A DNA stretch of 64,000 nt from Chitinophagaceae bacterium (GTDB lineage Bacteria > Bacteroidota > Bacteroidia > Chitinophagales > Chitinophagaceae). The stretch is from assembly GCA_947452965.1 (NCBI GenBank), contig CANGEW010000001.1, forward strand, positions 186,001-250,000. Reading direction: 5' to 3'. The notes under the pieces are model-generated. The model was not told where the DNA came from. It was given only the letters and a program-made list of their open reading frames with translations, and did no database searches. This document shows, in pieces, positions 18,881 to 28,161 of this stretch (the stretch's first letter is position 1; each line of letters starts with the position of its first letter). A program made the position numbers and the translations under genes.

Positions 18881-20044
18881 TTACCAATAGTTTAGTTTTT
18901 TATAAAACTTGGTGCCTGGTGCTGTATTTCTTTTTAAGGTGAAAATCGCAGCTACTTCATGCCTGTAGGGAACAAATTTTACTACAGATCCTTGATTAAG
19001 AGGGTATTCGTAAGTATATCTGATGTTCGCATATTGAGTAGCGTTTATGCTAATGTATGGAATTAGAGAAAGAAAATTTCTAGTGTATAAACCGAAATTT
19101 ATATTATACGGAGATAACGGATTGATTTTATAAAATTCAATGCCTGACCAAAATGCATGAGGATACAATGAATCAGAGTCTGGTTTTTTACTATTAAGAT
19201 ACAAACCATCATGCCAATATATTGTTTTCATCACAATACCCCATTTCGGATTTAATTTTAAACGAAGAAGACCATCAACAGTAACTCTATGACGTAATTC
19301 AGACTCTTTATCTCCCACTAATGAGTTGTTTGGATAATGAAAATTATTCAAAGCTGCTCCAATTTCAAACATTACAGGCTCTGTAACCATTCCATAGTAG
19401 CCCCCTACACTAAAGTCTACATAATGTCCAGCCCCATTGCTAGTAGTTGGAGAAGCTGTTGGATACCTAAATCCGCCTCCAGAAATTTCAATGTCGTAAT
19501 TAGCACCTCTCGTATTATCTAAACAGCCTGTTGCATAGGTTGCTTGGGCTCCAAAACCATAAAACTTATTACTCTTGTTATAAAAATGACGAGCCAATGA
19601 AACACTGTAAAAAGAAGCATCCATAGGATTAGAGGAATGTCCATAATGATAAAATGTGGCTCCTGCGGCCCAATATCCATTAGGGTTATTGTTTCCTACC
19701 ACATCTTTAGCTTCTTTTGTAGAAACTTTGTTTTCTTTGCCATTATCAGCTATTTGATTATCATCTCCACTTGCACGATAATGACCAAGTTTTATATCAA
19801 AACTGATATTTTGATGATTCATACTTGAATAAACAGGACCATTATTAAGCAAAGTTTGTTGAAAACTAAATAAACTTGTTACCCTCACTTTGCCATCAAA
19901 TCTACCAGCAAGACTAGGATTCAATTGCATTGGTGCAGAAAAAACTTGAGAAAATCTCGCATTTTGAGCAACAGCAGATTGCATACATAATGAAACAATT
20001 AAAAAAGGGAGTACTATTCTTTTCATACCGATTTGGTTAATCAA
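18881..20044 (-). CDS. PorP/SprF family type IX secretion system membrane protein
   Basis: A 387-residue predicted outer-membrane beta-barrel. It has a signal peptide (cleavage after SAVAQ) and then the family start NARFSQVFSAPMQLNPSLAGRFDGKVRV, with repeated amphipathic strands and a typical GLYTRNF / YTYEYPL C-terminal region. PorP/SprF proteins are needed for type IX secretion of particular cargo or for adhesin (SprB-like) delivery in gliding bacteria. The first ATG (20044) overlaps the TGA of the upstream dehydratase as ATGA, which suggests translational coupling. An ATG six codons later (20026) gives a more conventional signal peptide and is a real alternative. There is no SprB-like giant adhesin next to it. 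Confidence 0.88.
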   Translation of the reverse strand: MINQIGMKRIVLPFLIVSLCMQSAVAQNARFSQVFSAPMQLNPSLAGRFDGKVRVTSLFSFQQTLLNNGPVYSSMNHQNISFDIKLGHYRASGDDNQIADNGKENKVSTKEAKDVVGNNNPNGYWAAGATFYHYGHSSNPMDASFYSVSLARHFYNKSNKFYGFGAQATYATGCLDNTRGANYDIEISGGGFRYPTASPTTSNGAGHYVDFSVGGYYGMVTEPVMFEIGAALNNFHYPNNSLVGDKESELRHRVTVDGLLRLKLNPKWGIVMKTIYWHDGLYLNSKKPDSDSLYPHAFWSGIEFYKINPLSPYNINFGLYTRNFLSLIPYISINATQYANIRYTYEYPLNQGSVVKFVPYRHEVAAIFTLKRNTAPGTKFYKKLNYW

Positions 20045-21972
20045 TTTTGAAATTTATAATCAGGTGTCTTATTTTTTGTATTAAAATTACTAAAAATACC
20101 TGATATAGCAATATGTTGGTATTCTGGCAGCAATTGAGTTAAAACATTTCTATATATGTCTGCGTTGTAATAACTGTTAATGTCTTTTAATTCTTGAATA
20201 ATTTTATCTGCGTCAGAAATTGTAAAATCAACTTCATTACTGATTAATATTTTTTGATTATGAGTAGTTTTCATGGATTCATTAATGTAAAAAACCTCTT
20301 CGTAAAGTTTTTCACCTGGTCGCTGACCAATAAATTCAATTTTAATATCAATATCTGGAAGATAACCCGCTAATCGAATCATATTCTTTGCCAGATCAAC
20401 CACTTTAACTGGTTCACCCATGTCAAACACAAAAACCTCACCGCCTTTTGCCATCACGGAAGCCTCTAATACCAATTGACAAGCTTCCGGAATAGTCATG
20501 AAATATCGAACCATGTCGGGGTGAGTTACTGTAACAGGTCCGCCTTCTTGTATTTGTTTTTTGAACAAGGGAACAACCGAGCCATTTGAGCCCAATACAT
20601 TTCCGAATCTAGTTATCGCAAAACAAGTAGAAGAAGAGCTTGATGCATATGATTTTACAATAATTTCAGCCAATCTTTTAGTAGCACCCATTACACTGGT
20701 TGGATTAACCGCTTTATCTGAAGAAACGAACACAAATTTTTCCGAACCATATTTAATTGCAATCTTGACAATACTTTCTGTAGCAAACACATTGATTCTT
20801 GCTGCTTCCCAAGGAAATTTCTCCATAAGAGGAACATGCTTGTAGGCAGCAGCATGATAAATAAAATCAGGATGATATGTTTTAAAAACATTTTCTACCA
20901 ACTCTTCATCTCTAATGTCTGTCACTAAAAAATGATATTTTACAGCATTGTGTTTTCTGGATAATTCTTGTTCCAAATCATATAAAGCACTTTCGGAGAA
21001 ATCAACACAAATAATTTGAGAAGCCCCATGTTCAGAGAGTTTTCTTACTATTTCACTACCAATAGAACCTGCCGCACCAGTAACCAATATTATTTTGTTT
21101 TTTATAGCAAGCGCCACATGATCATCAAATAATTGTATTGGTTTTCGATTCATTAAATCATTGATATCTATACTGGCTAATTTTTCTAAATTAAAATTGG
21201 CATTAAAAAAAGACTGTATAGAAGATATTTCTCTGATTTTGATATTTAGAGGAAGCATTGATTCTAAAAAAGTTGATTTTCTTTCGGGGGTAATCGTTTT
21301 ATTAGCAATAATTACATCGGTGATACCCTGACTCCTAATAAATTCCTCTATATTTTTAGAGGCGTTTAACACTTGTATGCCTCCAATCAAACGTCCAATT
21401 TTTTGAGGATCATCATCTAAAAAGCCAACCAATTTATACTCCCCATTGTAATGAGTAAGTATTGATTTTTTTAAAAAGACCCCTAGCTCTCCCGCACCAT
21501 ATATCAATATTTTTTTCTGACTTTTTACTTTTTGAGAACGATTATAATAAAAATATAAATAACTAATGATGAGTCTACTACCTATGATATAACTAGATGT
21601 AATAAAAAAACTAATGATGAAGACTTCTAGTTTTAGCTGATATTTTGGAATTAATAAAATTCTAAAAATCAACATGCTAAGAATGTATGTCACAACATGA
21701 ACAAGTAATAATATTGAAGCTAAATTCAAGAAATCTTTACTGGTAAAAAAACGAATCACTTTTTTATACACTCTAAATAAAACCCAGGCGCCTATTCCTA
21801 AAAAAAGATGAATAGTTGCATTATAAATAGTTGTGTGGATAGGAAATACCTTTTCTGAGAGCAACCGGAAATTTACGATAATAGCAGAAATTAAACCTAA
21901 TACAATAAGCACTTGGTCGCCTATTAAAACAAACTGTGAGGGCCTAATTGATTTGAGTAAAAATTTCTTCAT
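20041..21972 (-). CDS. Membrane-bound nucleoside-diphosphate-sugar 4,6-dehydratase (CapD/WbpM/PglF type)
   Basis: A 643-residue enzyme converting a UDP-N-acetylhexosamine into a 4-keto-6-deoxy sugar at the inner membrane. It has four transmembrane helices (about 15-145), a first Rossmann domain (LIYGAGELG at 157-164) and a catalytic SDR domain (TGAAGSIGSE at 298-307; SSDKA at 417-421). As in the CapD/FlaA1 group, the usual catalytic Tyr is Met (M428-x3-K432, VMGATKR). The length is that of full-size WbpM/PglF. The adjacent DegT-type aminotransferase would use its product, which points to an amino-dideoxy sugar in the polysaccharide. The sugar epimer is not determinable. Confidence 0.92.
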   Translation of the reverse strand: MKKFLLKSIRPSQFVLIGDQVLIVLGLISAIIVNFRLLSEKVFPIHTTIYNATIHLFLGIGAWVLFRVYKKVIRFFTSKDFLNLASILLLVHVVTYILSMLIFRILLIPKYQLKLEVFIISFFITSSYIIGSRLIISYLYFYYNRSQKVKSQKKILIYGAGELGVFLKKSILTHYNGEYKLVGFLDDDPQKIGRLIGGIQVLNASKNIEEFIRSQGITDVIIANKTITPERKSTFLESMLPLNIKIREISSIQSFFNANFNLEKLASIDINDLMNRKPIQLFDDHVALAIKNKIILVTGAAGSIGSEIVRKLSEHGASQIICVDFSESALYDLEQELSRKHNAVKYHFLVTDIRDEELVENVFKTYHPDFIYHAAAYKHVPLMEKFPWEAARINVFATESIVKIAIKYGSEKFVFVSSDKAVNPTSVMGATKRLAEIIVKSYASSSSSTCFAITRFGNVLGSNGSVVPLFKKQIQEGGPVTVTHPDMVRYFMTIPEACQLVLEASVMAKGGEVFVFDMGEPVKVVDLAKNMIRLAGYLPDIDIKIEFIGQRPGEKLYEEVFYINESMKTTHNQKILISNEVDFTISDADKIIQELKDINSYYNADIYRNVLTQLLPEYQHIAISGIFSNFNTKNKTPDYKFQN

Positions 21973-21996
21973 GAAAATACTGATTTAGTGCTCAAT

Positions 21997-23130
21997 CTAT
22001 TTCAATATAACTTTTTTTATTTGGTTTATTACAGTATCAATTACTTCATTATCATTATTAGATCCACTAGGCAAACAAATTCCTGTAGAAAATAATTTAT
22101 CCGATACTCCATTTATATATCTTACACAATTTTCAAATACTGGCTGTTGATGCAATGGTTTCCACAAGGGTCTTGATTCAATGTTACATTTTTCCAGCTC
22201 GATTCTAATATTATCATTCATTCCTATCCCAAATTTTTCTTCGTCCAATAGCATCGTGGTAAGCCACCGATTTGAAAAAGATGCTTCATTCTCTTTTTGA
22301 AAAGAAACGCCTTCTATATTACCTAATTCTTTTACATATAATTCAAAAATCTCTCTTCTTCTAGCAACCCTATGTTGCAGTACTTCCATTTGTCCTCTTC
22401 CGATTCCAGCACAAATGTTGCTCATTCTATAGTTATACCCTATTTGCGTATGTAAATAATACGGTGCGGCATCTTTTGCTTGTGCAGACAAATGTCTTGT
22501 TTTTTGAATCCAATCTTCGTTGTTACTAATCAGAGCACCACCACCACTTGTTGTGATAATTTTATTGCCATTGAAACTTACGATTGATACATCTCCAAAA
22601 CTGCCACATTTCTTATTATGATAGCTACTACCTAAGGCTTCCGCCGCATCTTCAATAATCGGTATTTGGTACTTATCTGAAATAGACACAATCGAATCCA
22701 TTTTTGCTGGCATGCCATAAAGATGCACAACAATAATGGCTGCAGGCTTTTGACCTTTTTCTATCGACTCTACTATAGCTTTCTCTAACAGTACAGTATC
22801 CATATTCCAAGTATCTTGTTCACTATCAATAAAAACAGGATTAGCGCCCATATAAACTATCGGAAAAGCAGAGGCTGCAAACGTAAAACTTTGACAAAGA
22901 ACTACATCACCTGGCTTAATGCCTATTGAAATCAATGATAAATGAAGCGCTGCTGTACCAGAATTCAAGGATACAGCTCCTTTAACTCCCAAATAATCAG
23001 ACAATTGCCTTTCAAATATGTCTACATTTGGACCTAATGGAGCTACCCAATTAGTTAAAAAAGCCTCACTAACATATTCCTTTTCTTTTTCTCCCATGTG
23101 AGGAGATGACAACCAAACTCTATTATTCAC
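21997..23130 (-). CDS. DegT/DnrJ/EryC1/StrS family sugar aminotransferase (PglE-like)
   Basis: PLP-dependent transaminase that places an amino group on a keto-sugar nucleotide. It has 377 residues of fold-type I, with conserved NSGTAALHLSL, the PLP-binding Asp161 (IIEDAAEALGS) and the Schiff-base Lys190 (SFNGNKIITTSGGG). With the 4,6-dehydratase 24 nt downstream it fits the first two steps of a bacillosamine-type route, the third step (a PglD-type acetyltransferase) having no obvious gene here. P. gingivalis PorR, needed for A-LPS, belongs to the same family, but the subfamily cannot be fixed by eye. The 153-nt gap upstream may hold its own promoter. Confidence 0.92.
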   Translation of the reverse strand: MNNRVWLSSPHMGEKEKEYVSEAFLTNWVAPLGPNVDIFERQLSDYLGVKGAVSLNSGTAALHLSLISIGIKPGDVVLCQSFTFAASAFPIVYMGANPVFIDSEQDTWNMDTVLLEKAIVESIEKGQKPAAIIVVHLYGMPAKMDSIVSISDKYQIPIIEDAAEALGSSYHNKKCGSFGDVSIVSFNGNKIITTSGGGALISNNEDWIQKTRHLSAQAKDAAPYYLHTQIGYNYRMSNICAGIGRGQMEVLQHRVARRREIFELYVKELGNIEGVSFQKENEASFSNRWLTTMLLDEEKFGIGMNDNIRIELEKCNIESRPLWKPLHQQPVFENCVRYINGVSDKLFSTGICLPSGSNNDNEVIDTVINQIKKVILK

Positions 23131-23192
23131 TATTGATGATTTAATAACTGAGCCACTACATCACTATATTATTCGGAAAAGCAGTTTAAAAT

Positions 23193-23222
23193 TAACAAAA
23201 AAATAAACAAAAAAATAAACAA
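23193..23222. repeat. Short A-rich tandem repeat
   Basis: About two and a half copies of a 12-nt unit AAACAAAAAAAT in the gap before the aminotransferase gene. It could be a bendable promoter-upstream tract or simple low-complexity sequence. No function is assigned. Confidence 0.4.
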
Positions 23223-23245
23223 AATGACTCCAATGTAATTATTTA

Positions 23246-23260
23246 ACGTAAAGTTTACGT
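23246..23260. promoter_or_regulatory. 15-nt near-perfect palindrome, possible operator
   Basis: ACGTAAA-G-TTTACGT: 7-bp arms around a single base, in the 153-nt gap between the sugar transferase and aminotransferase genes. The arms are too close for an RNA hairpin, so a dimeric DNA-binding protein site is the more natural reading. No regulator is known. Confidence 0.25.
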
Positions 23261-23283
23261 GTTTATACTTAGCACTTTCATAC

Positions 23284-23901
23284 TTAATCGTTTCCCTTAA
23301 AGGGTTGCATCGTAGCCTGTCCTTGCTGATTAATTCCTGAAGATGCGATAACGTTCTTGATAGTTAACAAGATGATTTTACAATCTAAAATAAAACTAAT
23401 GTGATTGACATACCATACGTCAAGCTTGAATTTTTGTTGCCATTCTATAGCATTTCTGCCATTTACCTGAGCCCAACCCGTAATTCCTGGTTTTACTAAA
23501 TGCCTTTTTTTTTGCTCTTCATTATAAAGCGGTAGATATTCAATTAATAAAGGTCTAGGTCCAATAATGCTCATTTCGCCTTTAAGCACATTGATTAATT
23601 GAGGAATCTCATCTAGTGATGTTTTTCTTAAAAGCTTGCCAAAAAAAGTTAACCTTTTAGAATCTGGCAACAATACACCTGACGCATCTCTGAGCTCGGT
23701 CATTGTACAGAATTTGTAGATTTTAAAAATAGACTCATGATAGCCTAGGCGTTTTTGTATAAAGAAAATTTTTTTATGCCCGGTTATGACTAAAAGTAAA
23801 ATAATAGTTGATAGTATGGGTAATAAAAGCACTAATCCAATCAATGCTATTGTTATATCCATTAGTCTTTTTATGATAGTATCGTATACCTTCATCGACA
23901 T
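23284..23901 (-). CDS. Initiating phosphosugar transferase (PglC/bacterial sugar transferase family)
   Basis: Transfers a phosphosugar from a nucleotide sugar to undecaprenyl phosphate, the first committed step of the surface polysaccharide. The 205-residue, one-hairpin monotopic form is PglC-like rather than the large WcaJ/WbaP form. There is an N-terminal membrane segment (IIKRLMDITIALIGLVLLLP), then FIQKRLGYHESIFKIYKF, the catalytic TSLDEIPQLINVLKGEMS region with the Asp-Glu pair, SIIGPRPLL, and KPGITGWAQVNGRNA. The short PglC form often uses UDP-diNAc-bacillosamine, which fits the adjacent dehydratase and aminotransferase (inference). Confidence 0.93.
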   Translation of the reverse strand: MSMKVYDTIIKRLMDITIALIGLVLLLPILSTIILLLVITGHKKIFFIQKRLGYHESIFKIYKFCTMTELRDASGVLLPDSKRLTFFGKLLRKTSLDEIPQLINVLKGEMSIIGPRPLLIEYLPLYNEEQKKRHLVKPGITGWAQVNGRNAIEWQQKFKLDVWYVNHISFILDCKIILLTIKNVIASSGINQQGQATMQPFKGND

Positions 23902-23913
23902 AAACTTAAAAGA

Positions 23914-24915
23914 TCAATTGTGTGTTTGCATATTTTTTTTAACCAAATATTGAGTGGTTTCATTCATGGTTTGTGATTGAAAATCATATTTTTTATGCAA
24001 GGCTACAAAATGACTGGCAATAATATTTAGTTCCTCCAAGCATTCTTTAGGGTGATTTCCAATATTATGTGGATGCCACCAAAGATGGTAATATCCGCCT
24101 TCTTGAGCAGCCCGAGTCATTTCATTGAGTATTCTTTTTAATTTAAATTTATTCTGAAAAGAATAGGTTGGTCTCCATGGTCTATACAATCTAGTTGCAG
24201 GCAATTGAATGGGTTGAATATGTGTTTGAATTTGATCAAGAAACACCATGGGCGCTGAATGTATATTACAGAAGGCATCTCCTGAACGAAATATTTTAGT
24301 CAATAAACCAGCTTTATCTGAAGGTTGCCAATACCAAATAGCTGGATTGCTTCTGATAGAAGTAATTCCAAGCTCTCTACAAACAGCCAAATATTCTTCG
24401 TTATATTGGTTTCTTGGAAACACCAGTGATGAAATAGATATGCCTATTTCATTTGCCACTTTGAAAGCCGTTCTAATGTCTTCCTTGAATTGCTCAATGG
24501 TCTGCCCCTCTTCTAAACAAAAATAATGCGCATAAGTATGGCTTCCAATTTCCTGGTTGGGTGTTGATTTGATTTTTTGGATTAATTCAGGGGCAAAATG
24601 AAAGAGATCTTGCTCTTCAAAAAAACCATTTTTTTTAACCCAATCATACGCAGATATAGCTGGGTTTTTAAATGTTGGCAAAACAGATGGTTGGTTTTGA
24701 TGCCAATCGGTTGCATTTTTTCTAAATAACATCCCTACGATTGCCCATGTTACATGCAACTCATACTTTTCAAATATTTGAAGCATTTTTGGAATAGCAT
24801 TACGGGTATTGTGGAAATAATTTTGGGCTGATTGATTTAATTGAGGCTTATGTTCAAGGCATCCCCAATGTAATTCAAAATCCAACGAAACGGAAAAAAC
24901 GCCTTGTTTTGACAT
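23914..24915 (-). CDS. Polysaccharide deacetylase (NodB-homology, CE4-like)
   Basis: A 333-residue protein with the NodB fold. Motif 1 is SLDFELHWG (the Asp and Glu at residues 12 and 14), motif 2 is GSHTYAHYF (metal-binding His pair), and a later FPRNQYNEEYL matches the motif 3 region. There is no signal peptide, so it would act in the cytoplasm, probably on a lipid-linked or nucleotide-linked sugar, unlike secreted chitin or peptidoglycan deacetylases. The metal-binding residues look intact. It lies in the polysaccharide operon, 12 nt before the sugar transferase gene and 15 nt after the putative polymerase. Confidence 0.85.
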   Translation of the reverse strand: MSKQGVFSVSLDFELHWGCLEHKPQLNQSAQNYFHNTRNAIPKMLQIFEKYELHVTWAIVGMLFRKNATDWHQNQPSVLPTFKNPAISAYDWVKKNGFFEEQDLFHFAPELIQKIKSTPNQEIGSHTYAHYFCLEEGQTIEQFKEDIRTAFKVANEIGISISSLVFPRNQYNEEYLAVCRELGITSIRSNPAIWYWQPSDKAGLLTKIFRSGDAFCNIHSAPMVFLDQIQTHIQPIQLPATRLYRPWRPTYSFQNKFKLKRILNEMTRAAQEGGYYHLWWHPHNIGNHPKECLEELNIIASHFVALHKKYDFQSQTMNETTQYLVKKNMQTHN

Positions 24916-24930
24916 ATAGTAAACAATTTA

Positions 24931-26061
24931 TTAAGAAAGTTCTTTTTGTCTGTAAGAAATAGCCTTGCAATAAATAATAAAAAAGAAGGGCATAAATTGA
25001 ACCTTTTGTCTCATAGCAATGCCTAAATTTCCAGTAACCTGACACAAAATAAATGATCCTATAAGAAAAGCAAAAACAAATATTTTAAAAAGCCCATTCC
25101 ATTTCGACCAATTTTTGAAACCTTCTTTAATAGCTATTATAAAAAGTATTAAACATAATAAGTTCTCAAACGAACAAATAAATCCCATAGCACCTAATCC
25201 ATCAAAAAACAAAGGACGAAACCAAAAAGTAAAAATTTTATACAACAAATTATAATTCTGGATATCAACACCCGAATTAGCACTACTCAACTGCGAGGCA
25301 CGATGACTGATTGAAGAAGATGATGTTACGTCAATAGAATCTGAGTCAGCAAATCTTAAAACATCTCCACTTATATAAATGAAAACACCTGCGGATAAAA
25401 CAATGAACAGCCATTTAAAAATTGGCTTAATTCCAATTCTAGTAAACAATAGTCCTAAAATTGAAGCAGCTACAATAGCAAAAAAAATGTGAGGCCTAAT
25501 CATATAAACAAGAAAGGAAGCAATTATAATACTTAGAATTCTTTTATTAAATCTGCTAAGTCCAAAAGCTAATAGTCCTATACCCAAAGAAATTATACTT
25601 CCTTTCCCTATTGAAGAGGTCCAAAAATGTAGATTAGGTAATAAAAATAAAAGCTCTATTGGAGAATAGTTTTTCCAATTGTTACGTAATTGAATATTTT
25701 CTTTTGCTGTTACATAAAAAAACACAGCGCCTAAATAACCAAAATATGAAAAAATTATCATATTTGAAAAATAAGAGAGTTCCAAAACATTTGAGAATGG
25801 CCATAAAACAAAACCTACAAACTTGGTTCCTGTTTGAAACAGTGTTAGCCAATCATTAACATTAAAAGTTGTGTAATAATAATTCTGTGAATCGCTTCTG
25901 GATGAACTTGAATAAACCAAATAGGCAATGGTTAGTAAATAATGAACTATAAATAATACCCACAAATAGTTTTCTGAAGCTACAGAATACCTTGAAGATA
26001 TTGTTCTTATGATAAACGTATTGACTAATAGAATAAATAGTATGATAAAAATTACTTCCAT
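24931..26061 (-). CDS. Polytopic membrane protein, putative Wzy-type polysaccharide polymerase
   Basis: A 376-residue protein with about ten hydrophobic helices and a larger loop (about residues 240-270, Ser-rich). Its place inside a Wzx/Wzy-like cluster and its layout suggest a Wzy/EpsG-type polymerase, which joins lipid-linked repeat units at the periplasmic face. These proteins share almost no sequence, so this is a context call. An NFHFWTS-like motif (LLPNLHFWTSSIGKG) and a Arg-Pro-His segment (MIRPHIFF) of the kind seen in EpsG-like polymerases are present. It could also be a flippase or a membrane acyltransferase, but the helix number suits neither well. Confidence 0.6.
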   Translation of the reverse strand: MEVIFIILFILLVNTFIIRTISSRYSVASENYLWVLFIVHYLLTIAYLVYSSSSRSDSQNYYYTTFNVNDWLTLFQTGTKFVGFVLWPFSNVLELSYFSNMIIFSYFGYLGAVFFYVTAKENIQLRNNWKNYSPIELLFLLPNLHFWTSSIGKGSIISLGIGLLAFGLSRFNKRILSIIIASFLVYMIRPHIFFAIVAASILGLLFTRIGIKPIFKWLFIVLSAGVFIYISGDVLRFADSDSIDVTSSSSISHRASQLSSANSGVDIQNYNLLYKIFTFWFRPLFFDGLGAMGFICSFENLLCLILFIIAIKEGFKNWSKWNGLFKIFVFAFLIGSFILCQVTGNLGIAMRQKVQFMPFFFIIYCKAISYRQKELS

Positions 26062-26064
26062 TGT

Positions 26065-27024
26065 TTAAAAGAGTTCCATTGATCCTAATGAAGGTTTCCA
26101 GTTTTTAAAATGATTAAAATCTTCCATAGAGGTATTACCTAATTTTCTTATGGTTACTATCGGACCTTTTAACAGAGCTACTATTGGCCCCCGTTTCAAT
26201 TTTGAATTTTTATATCCAAGTTGGAAAGTGCCCTCAGAAATCAACAAGGGCCGGATGTTTTGTATCAGTTTTTTAATTTCAATATTCAGTTCCTTTTGCC
26301 CTTCGTTTGTTTCTGCCCAGCATTCACAAATACGAAGTTCCATAAATTTACTGATGGATTTTATTCTAAATATAAATCCAAATTTTTTGGGTTCAATCAC
26401 TGCGCCATATTTCGCAACTGGACACTCAAAATACCTCCAATGTAAGTAATTATAGCATATGGGTGTGTGAAAATTATTGGTATCAAATGAAAGGCTCCAA
26501 TTTTCGTGAATTTTTTGCAAAGCCTTTTCAACTGAATATTGATTGTAAAATTTGTTTAGGCTTTCATTGGAAAAAAATCTAGGCAAAAGACTACCTATTG
26601 TTATTTTTACTGGCATTTTTCCTATTGAATACCAACCCATTTTCAAATATCCCCTAAGGCTTATTGGATTAGGTGAATTAAACACGAAGGAAGCGCCTTC
26701 GGTCTCACTTATCTTAACGACAGCTTGGGTTAATTTGCTGAAAACACCTTTCCCTTGAAAAGACGGAAGCGTTGCTGTGTCCACTGCTCTCACAGCTAAA
26801 TATTTTCCATCTTTATTAACCCATTGCCACTTCATAAAGGCTCTTAGTCCAATAATTTTTTCATTTTGTTTTGCAAGCAGAATAGTTGAAGTGCCAAAAG
26901 GATTTGTAAAGTGCTTCCAAATAAAATAAGCCTCTGATTTAGGCATCAAAGCTTCACCCAAACTTAATTTCATAAGTTCAACAATCGCAGGAATTTCCTC
27001 TTTTGTTGCCGCTACTATTTCCAT
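26065..27024 (-). CDS. GNAT-family N-acetyltransferase
   Basis: A 319-residue cytoplasmic protein. The first 150 residues carry a GNAT fold: IVAATKEEIPAIVELM at the start, a strand ending in AVDTATLPSFQGKGVFSKLT (the acetyl-CoA-binding motif A, Q/R-x-x-G-x-G/A form) and SFVFNSPNPISLRGYLKMGW. The second half is unfamiliar and may bind the substrate. Its position between the glycosyltransferase and the polymerase, with gaps of 2 and 3 nt, suggests it acylates a sugar of the polysaccharide, but GNAT proteins act on many amines. It is not of the left-handed beta-helix PglD type. Confidence 0.75.
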   Translation of the reverse strand: MEIVAATKEEIPAIVELMKLSLGEALMPKSEAYFIWKHFTNPFGTSTILLAKQNEKIIGLRAFMKWQWVNKDGKYLAVRAVDTATLPSFQGKGVFSKLTQAVVKISETEGASFVFNSPNPISLRGYLKMGWYSIGKMPVKITIGSLLPRFFSNESLNKFYNQYSVEKALQKIHENWSLSFDTNNFHTPICYNYLHWRYFECPVAKYGAVIEPKKFGFIFRIKSISKFMELRICECWAETNEGQKELNIEIKKLIQNIRPLLISEGTFQLGYKNSKLKRGPIVALLKGPIVTIRKLGNTSMEDFNHFKNWKPSLGSMELF

Positions 27025-27026
27025 CT

Positions 27027-28145
27027 TTATTCCTTGGTTAATATTTTACGATATACAGTTTCCAATTGATTTACCATAGTTTGTAAACTGAATTCTTTCT
27101 CAACTCTATCACGTGCTTTAGATCCATAATTTAATATTTCTTGAGGATTCTGTATTAAGTATTTTATAGGATTTTCCAATTGTTCCCAATTTTCAACAGA
27201 TTCGGTAAAGCCATCACTACCATTTCTAATCACTTCTTTTATTCCACCTGCCTCAGTACAAACAACAGCACATTTCATACTCATTGCCTCTAATAAAGCA
27301 ATAGGAAGTCCTTCAAATTCTGAGGTCATCATAAAAATGTCAATCGCAGATAGCCAAGGTTTTACATCAGTTTGTAAACCAGGTAATATAATCACTTCTT
27401 GCAAACCCAAGTCATTTATGTGTTGTACTATTTCGTTTTTTAATATACCATCTCCAATAATACATCCTCTAACATGCGGATATTTCTCATATACTTTTTT
27501 AAAAATGCTTACCCATTCTTTTAATCGTTTTTGAAATCTGAAAACAGCAATGGTCCCAATCAATATAGAGGTTGTATCTATACCTAATTCAATCCTTTTC
27601 TGTTTTCCAAGTTCTTCCCTTCTTTGAAATGATGCTGTGTTAACTCCGTTTAGAATGGTTGTTATAGGAATAGATGGTTTAATATTTTCTTGAATAGAAA
27701 TGGATACATCGCTCGAAACGGCAATGGCTTTTGATTGCCAATTAAAGCTTATTTTATTAAGTCGTTTTGTTATAGGATGATATCGTTCCTGTTTGTTGTG
27801 CTCTGTATAAATGACAGGAATTTTTATTAGTTTAAAAATCAGTCTACCTACAAAACCAGCCCAGGGTAAGTGACAATGAACAATAGAAATATTGTTCTTT
27901 TTAATATAGCTTCTGATATGAAAAACTTGAAATAATAAAGATATATTATTGCGTGAGCGAAAGTTATTTACAATTCCTCCGTTTGATTGTATCCCCGCAA
28001 CCATTTGATTTTTCCAAGGGAGAAAATATATATAATGAAATTCAAATTGATTTTTGTTATGTAATTGTAAGGTTTCTTGTAATAACATTTCAGCACCACC
28101 TCTGCCTAATGACTTTATGATATGTAATACTTTTATTGTGGACAT
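27027..28145 (-). CDS. Glycosyltransferase family 4-type protein (GT-B fold)
   Basis: A 372-residue retaining glycosyltransferase of the GT4 type. The N-terminal domain begins VLHIIKSLGRGGAEMLLQE, and the C-terminal domain has the GT4 nucleotide-sugar-binding region with the E-x7-E pattern (SEFEGLPIALLEAMSM) followed by TEAGGIKEVI. It acts at the cytoplasmic face of the inner membrane, building the lipid-linked repeat unit. It is the only clear glycosyltransferase in the cluster apart from the initiating enzyme, so either the repeat unit is very short or other transferases lie elsewhere. Confidence 0.92.
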   Translation of the reverse strand: MSTIKVLHIIKSLGRGGAEMLLQETLQLHNKNQFEFHYIYFLPWKNQMVAGIQSNGGIVNNFRSRNNISLLFQVFHIRSYIKKNNISIVHCHLPWAGFVGRLIFKLIKIPVIYTEHNKQERYHPITKRLNKISFNWQSKAIAVSSDVSISIQENIKPSIPITTILNGVNTASFQRREELGKQKRIELGIDTTSILIGTIAVFRFQKRLKEWVSIFKKVYEKYPHVRGCIIGDGILKNEIVQHINDLGLQEVIILPGLQTDVKPWLSAIDIFMMTSEFEGLPIALLEAMSMKCAVVCTEAGGIKEVIRNGSDGFTESVENWEQLENPIKYLIQNPQEILNYGSKARDRVEKEFSLQTMVNQLETVYRKILTKE

Positions 28146-28161
28146 TATAGGTTAGGCTTTC

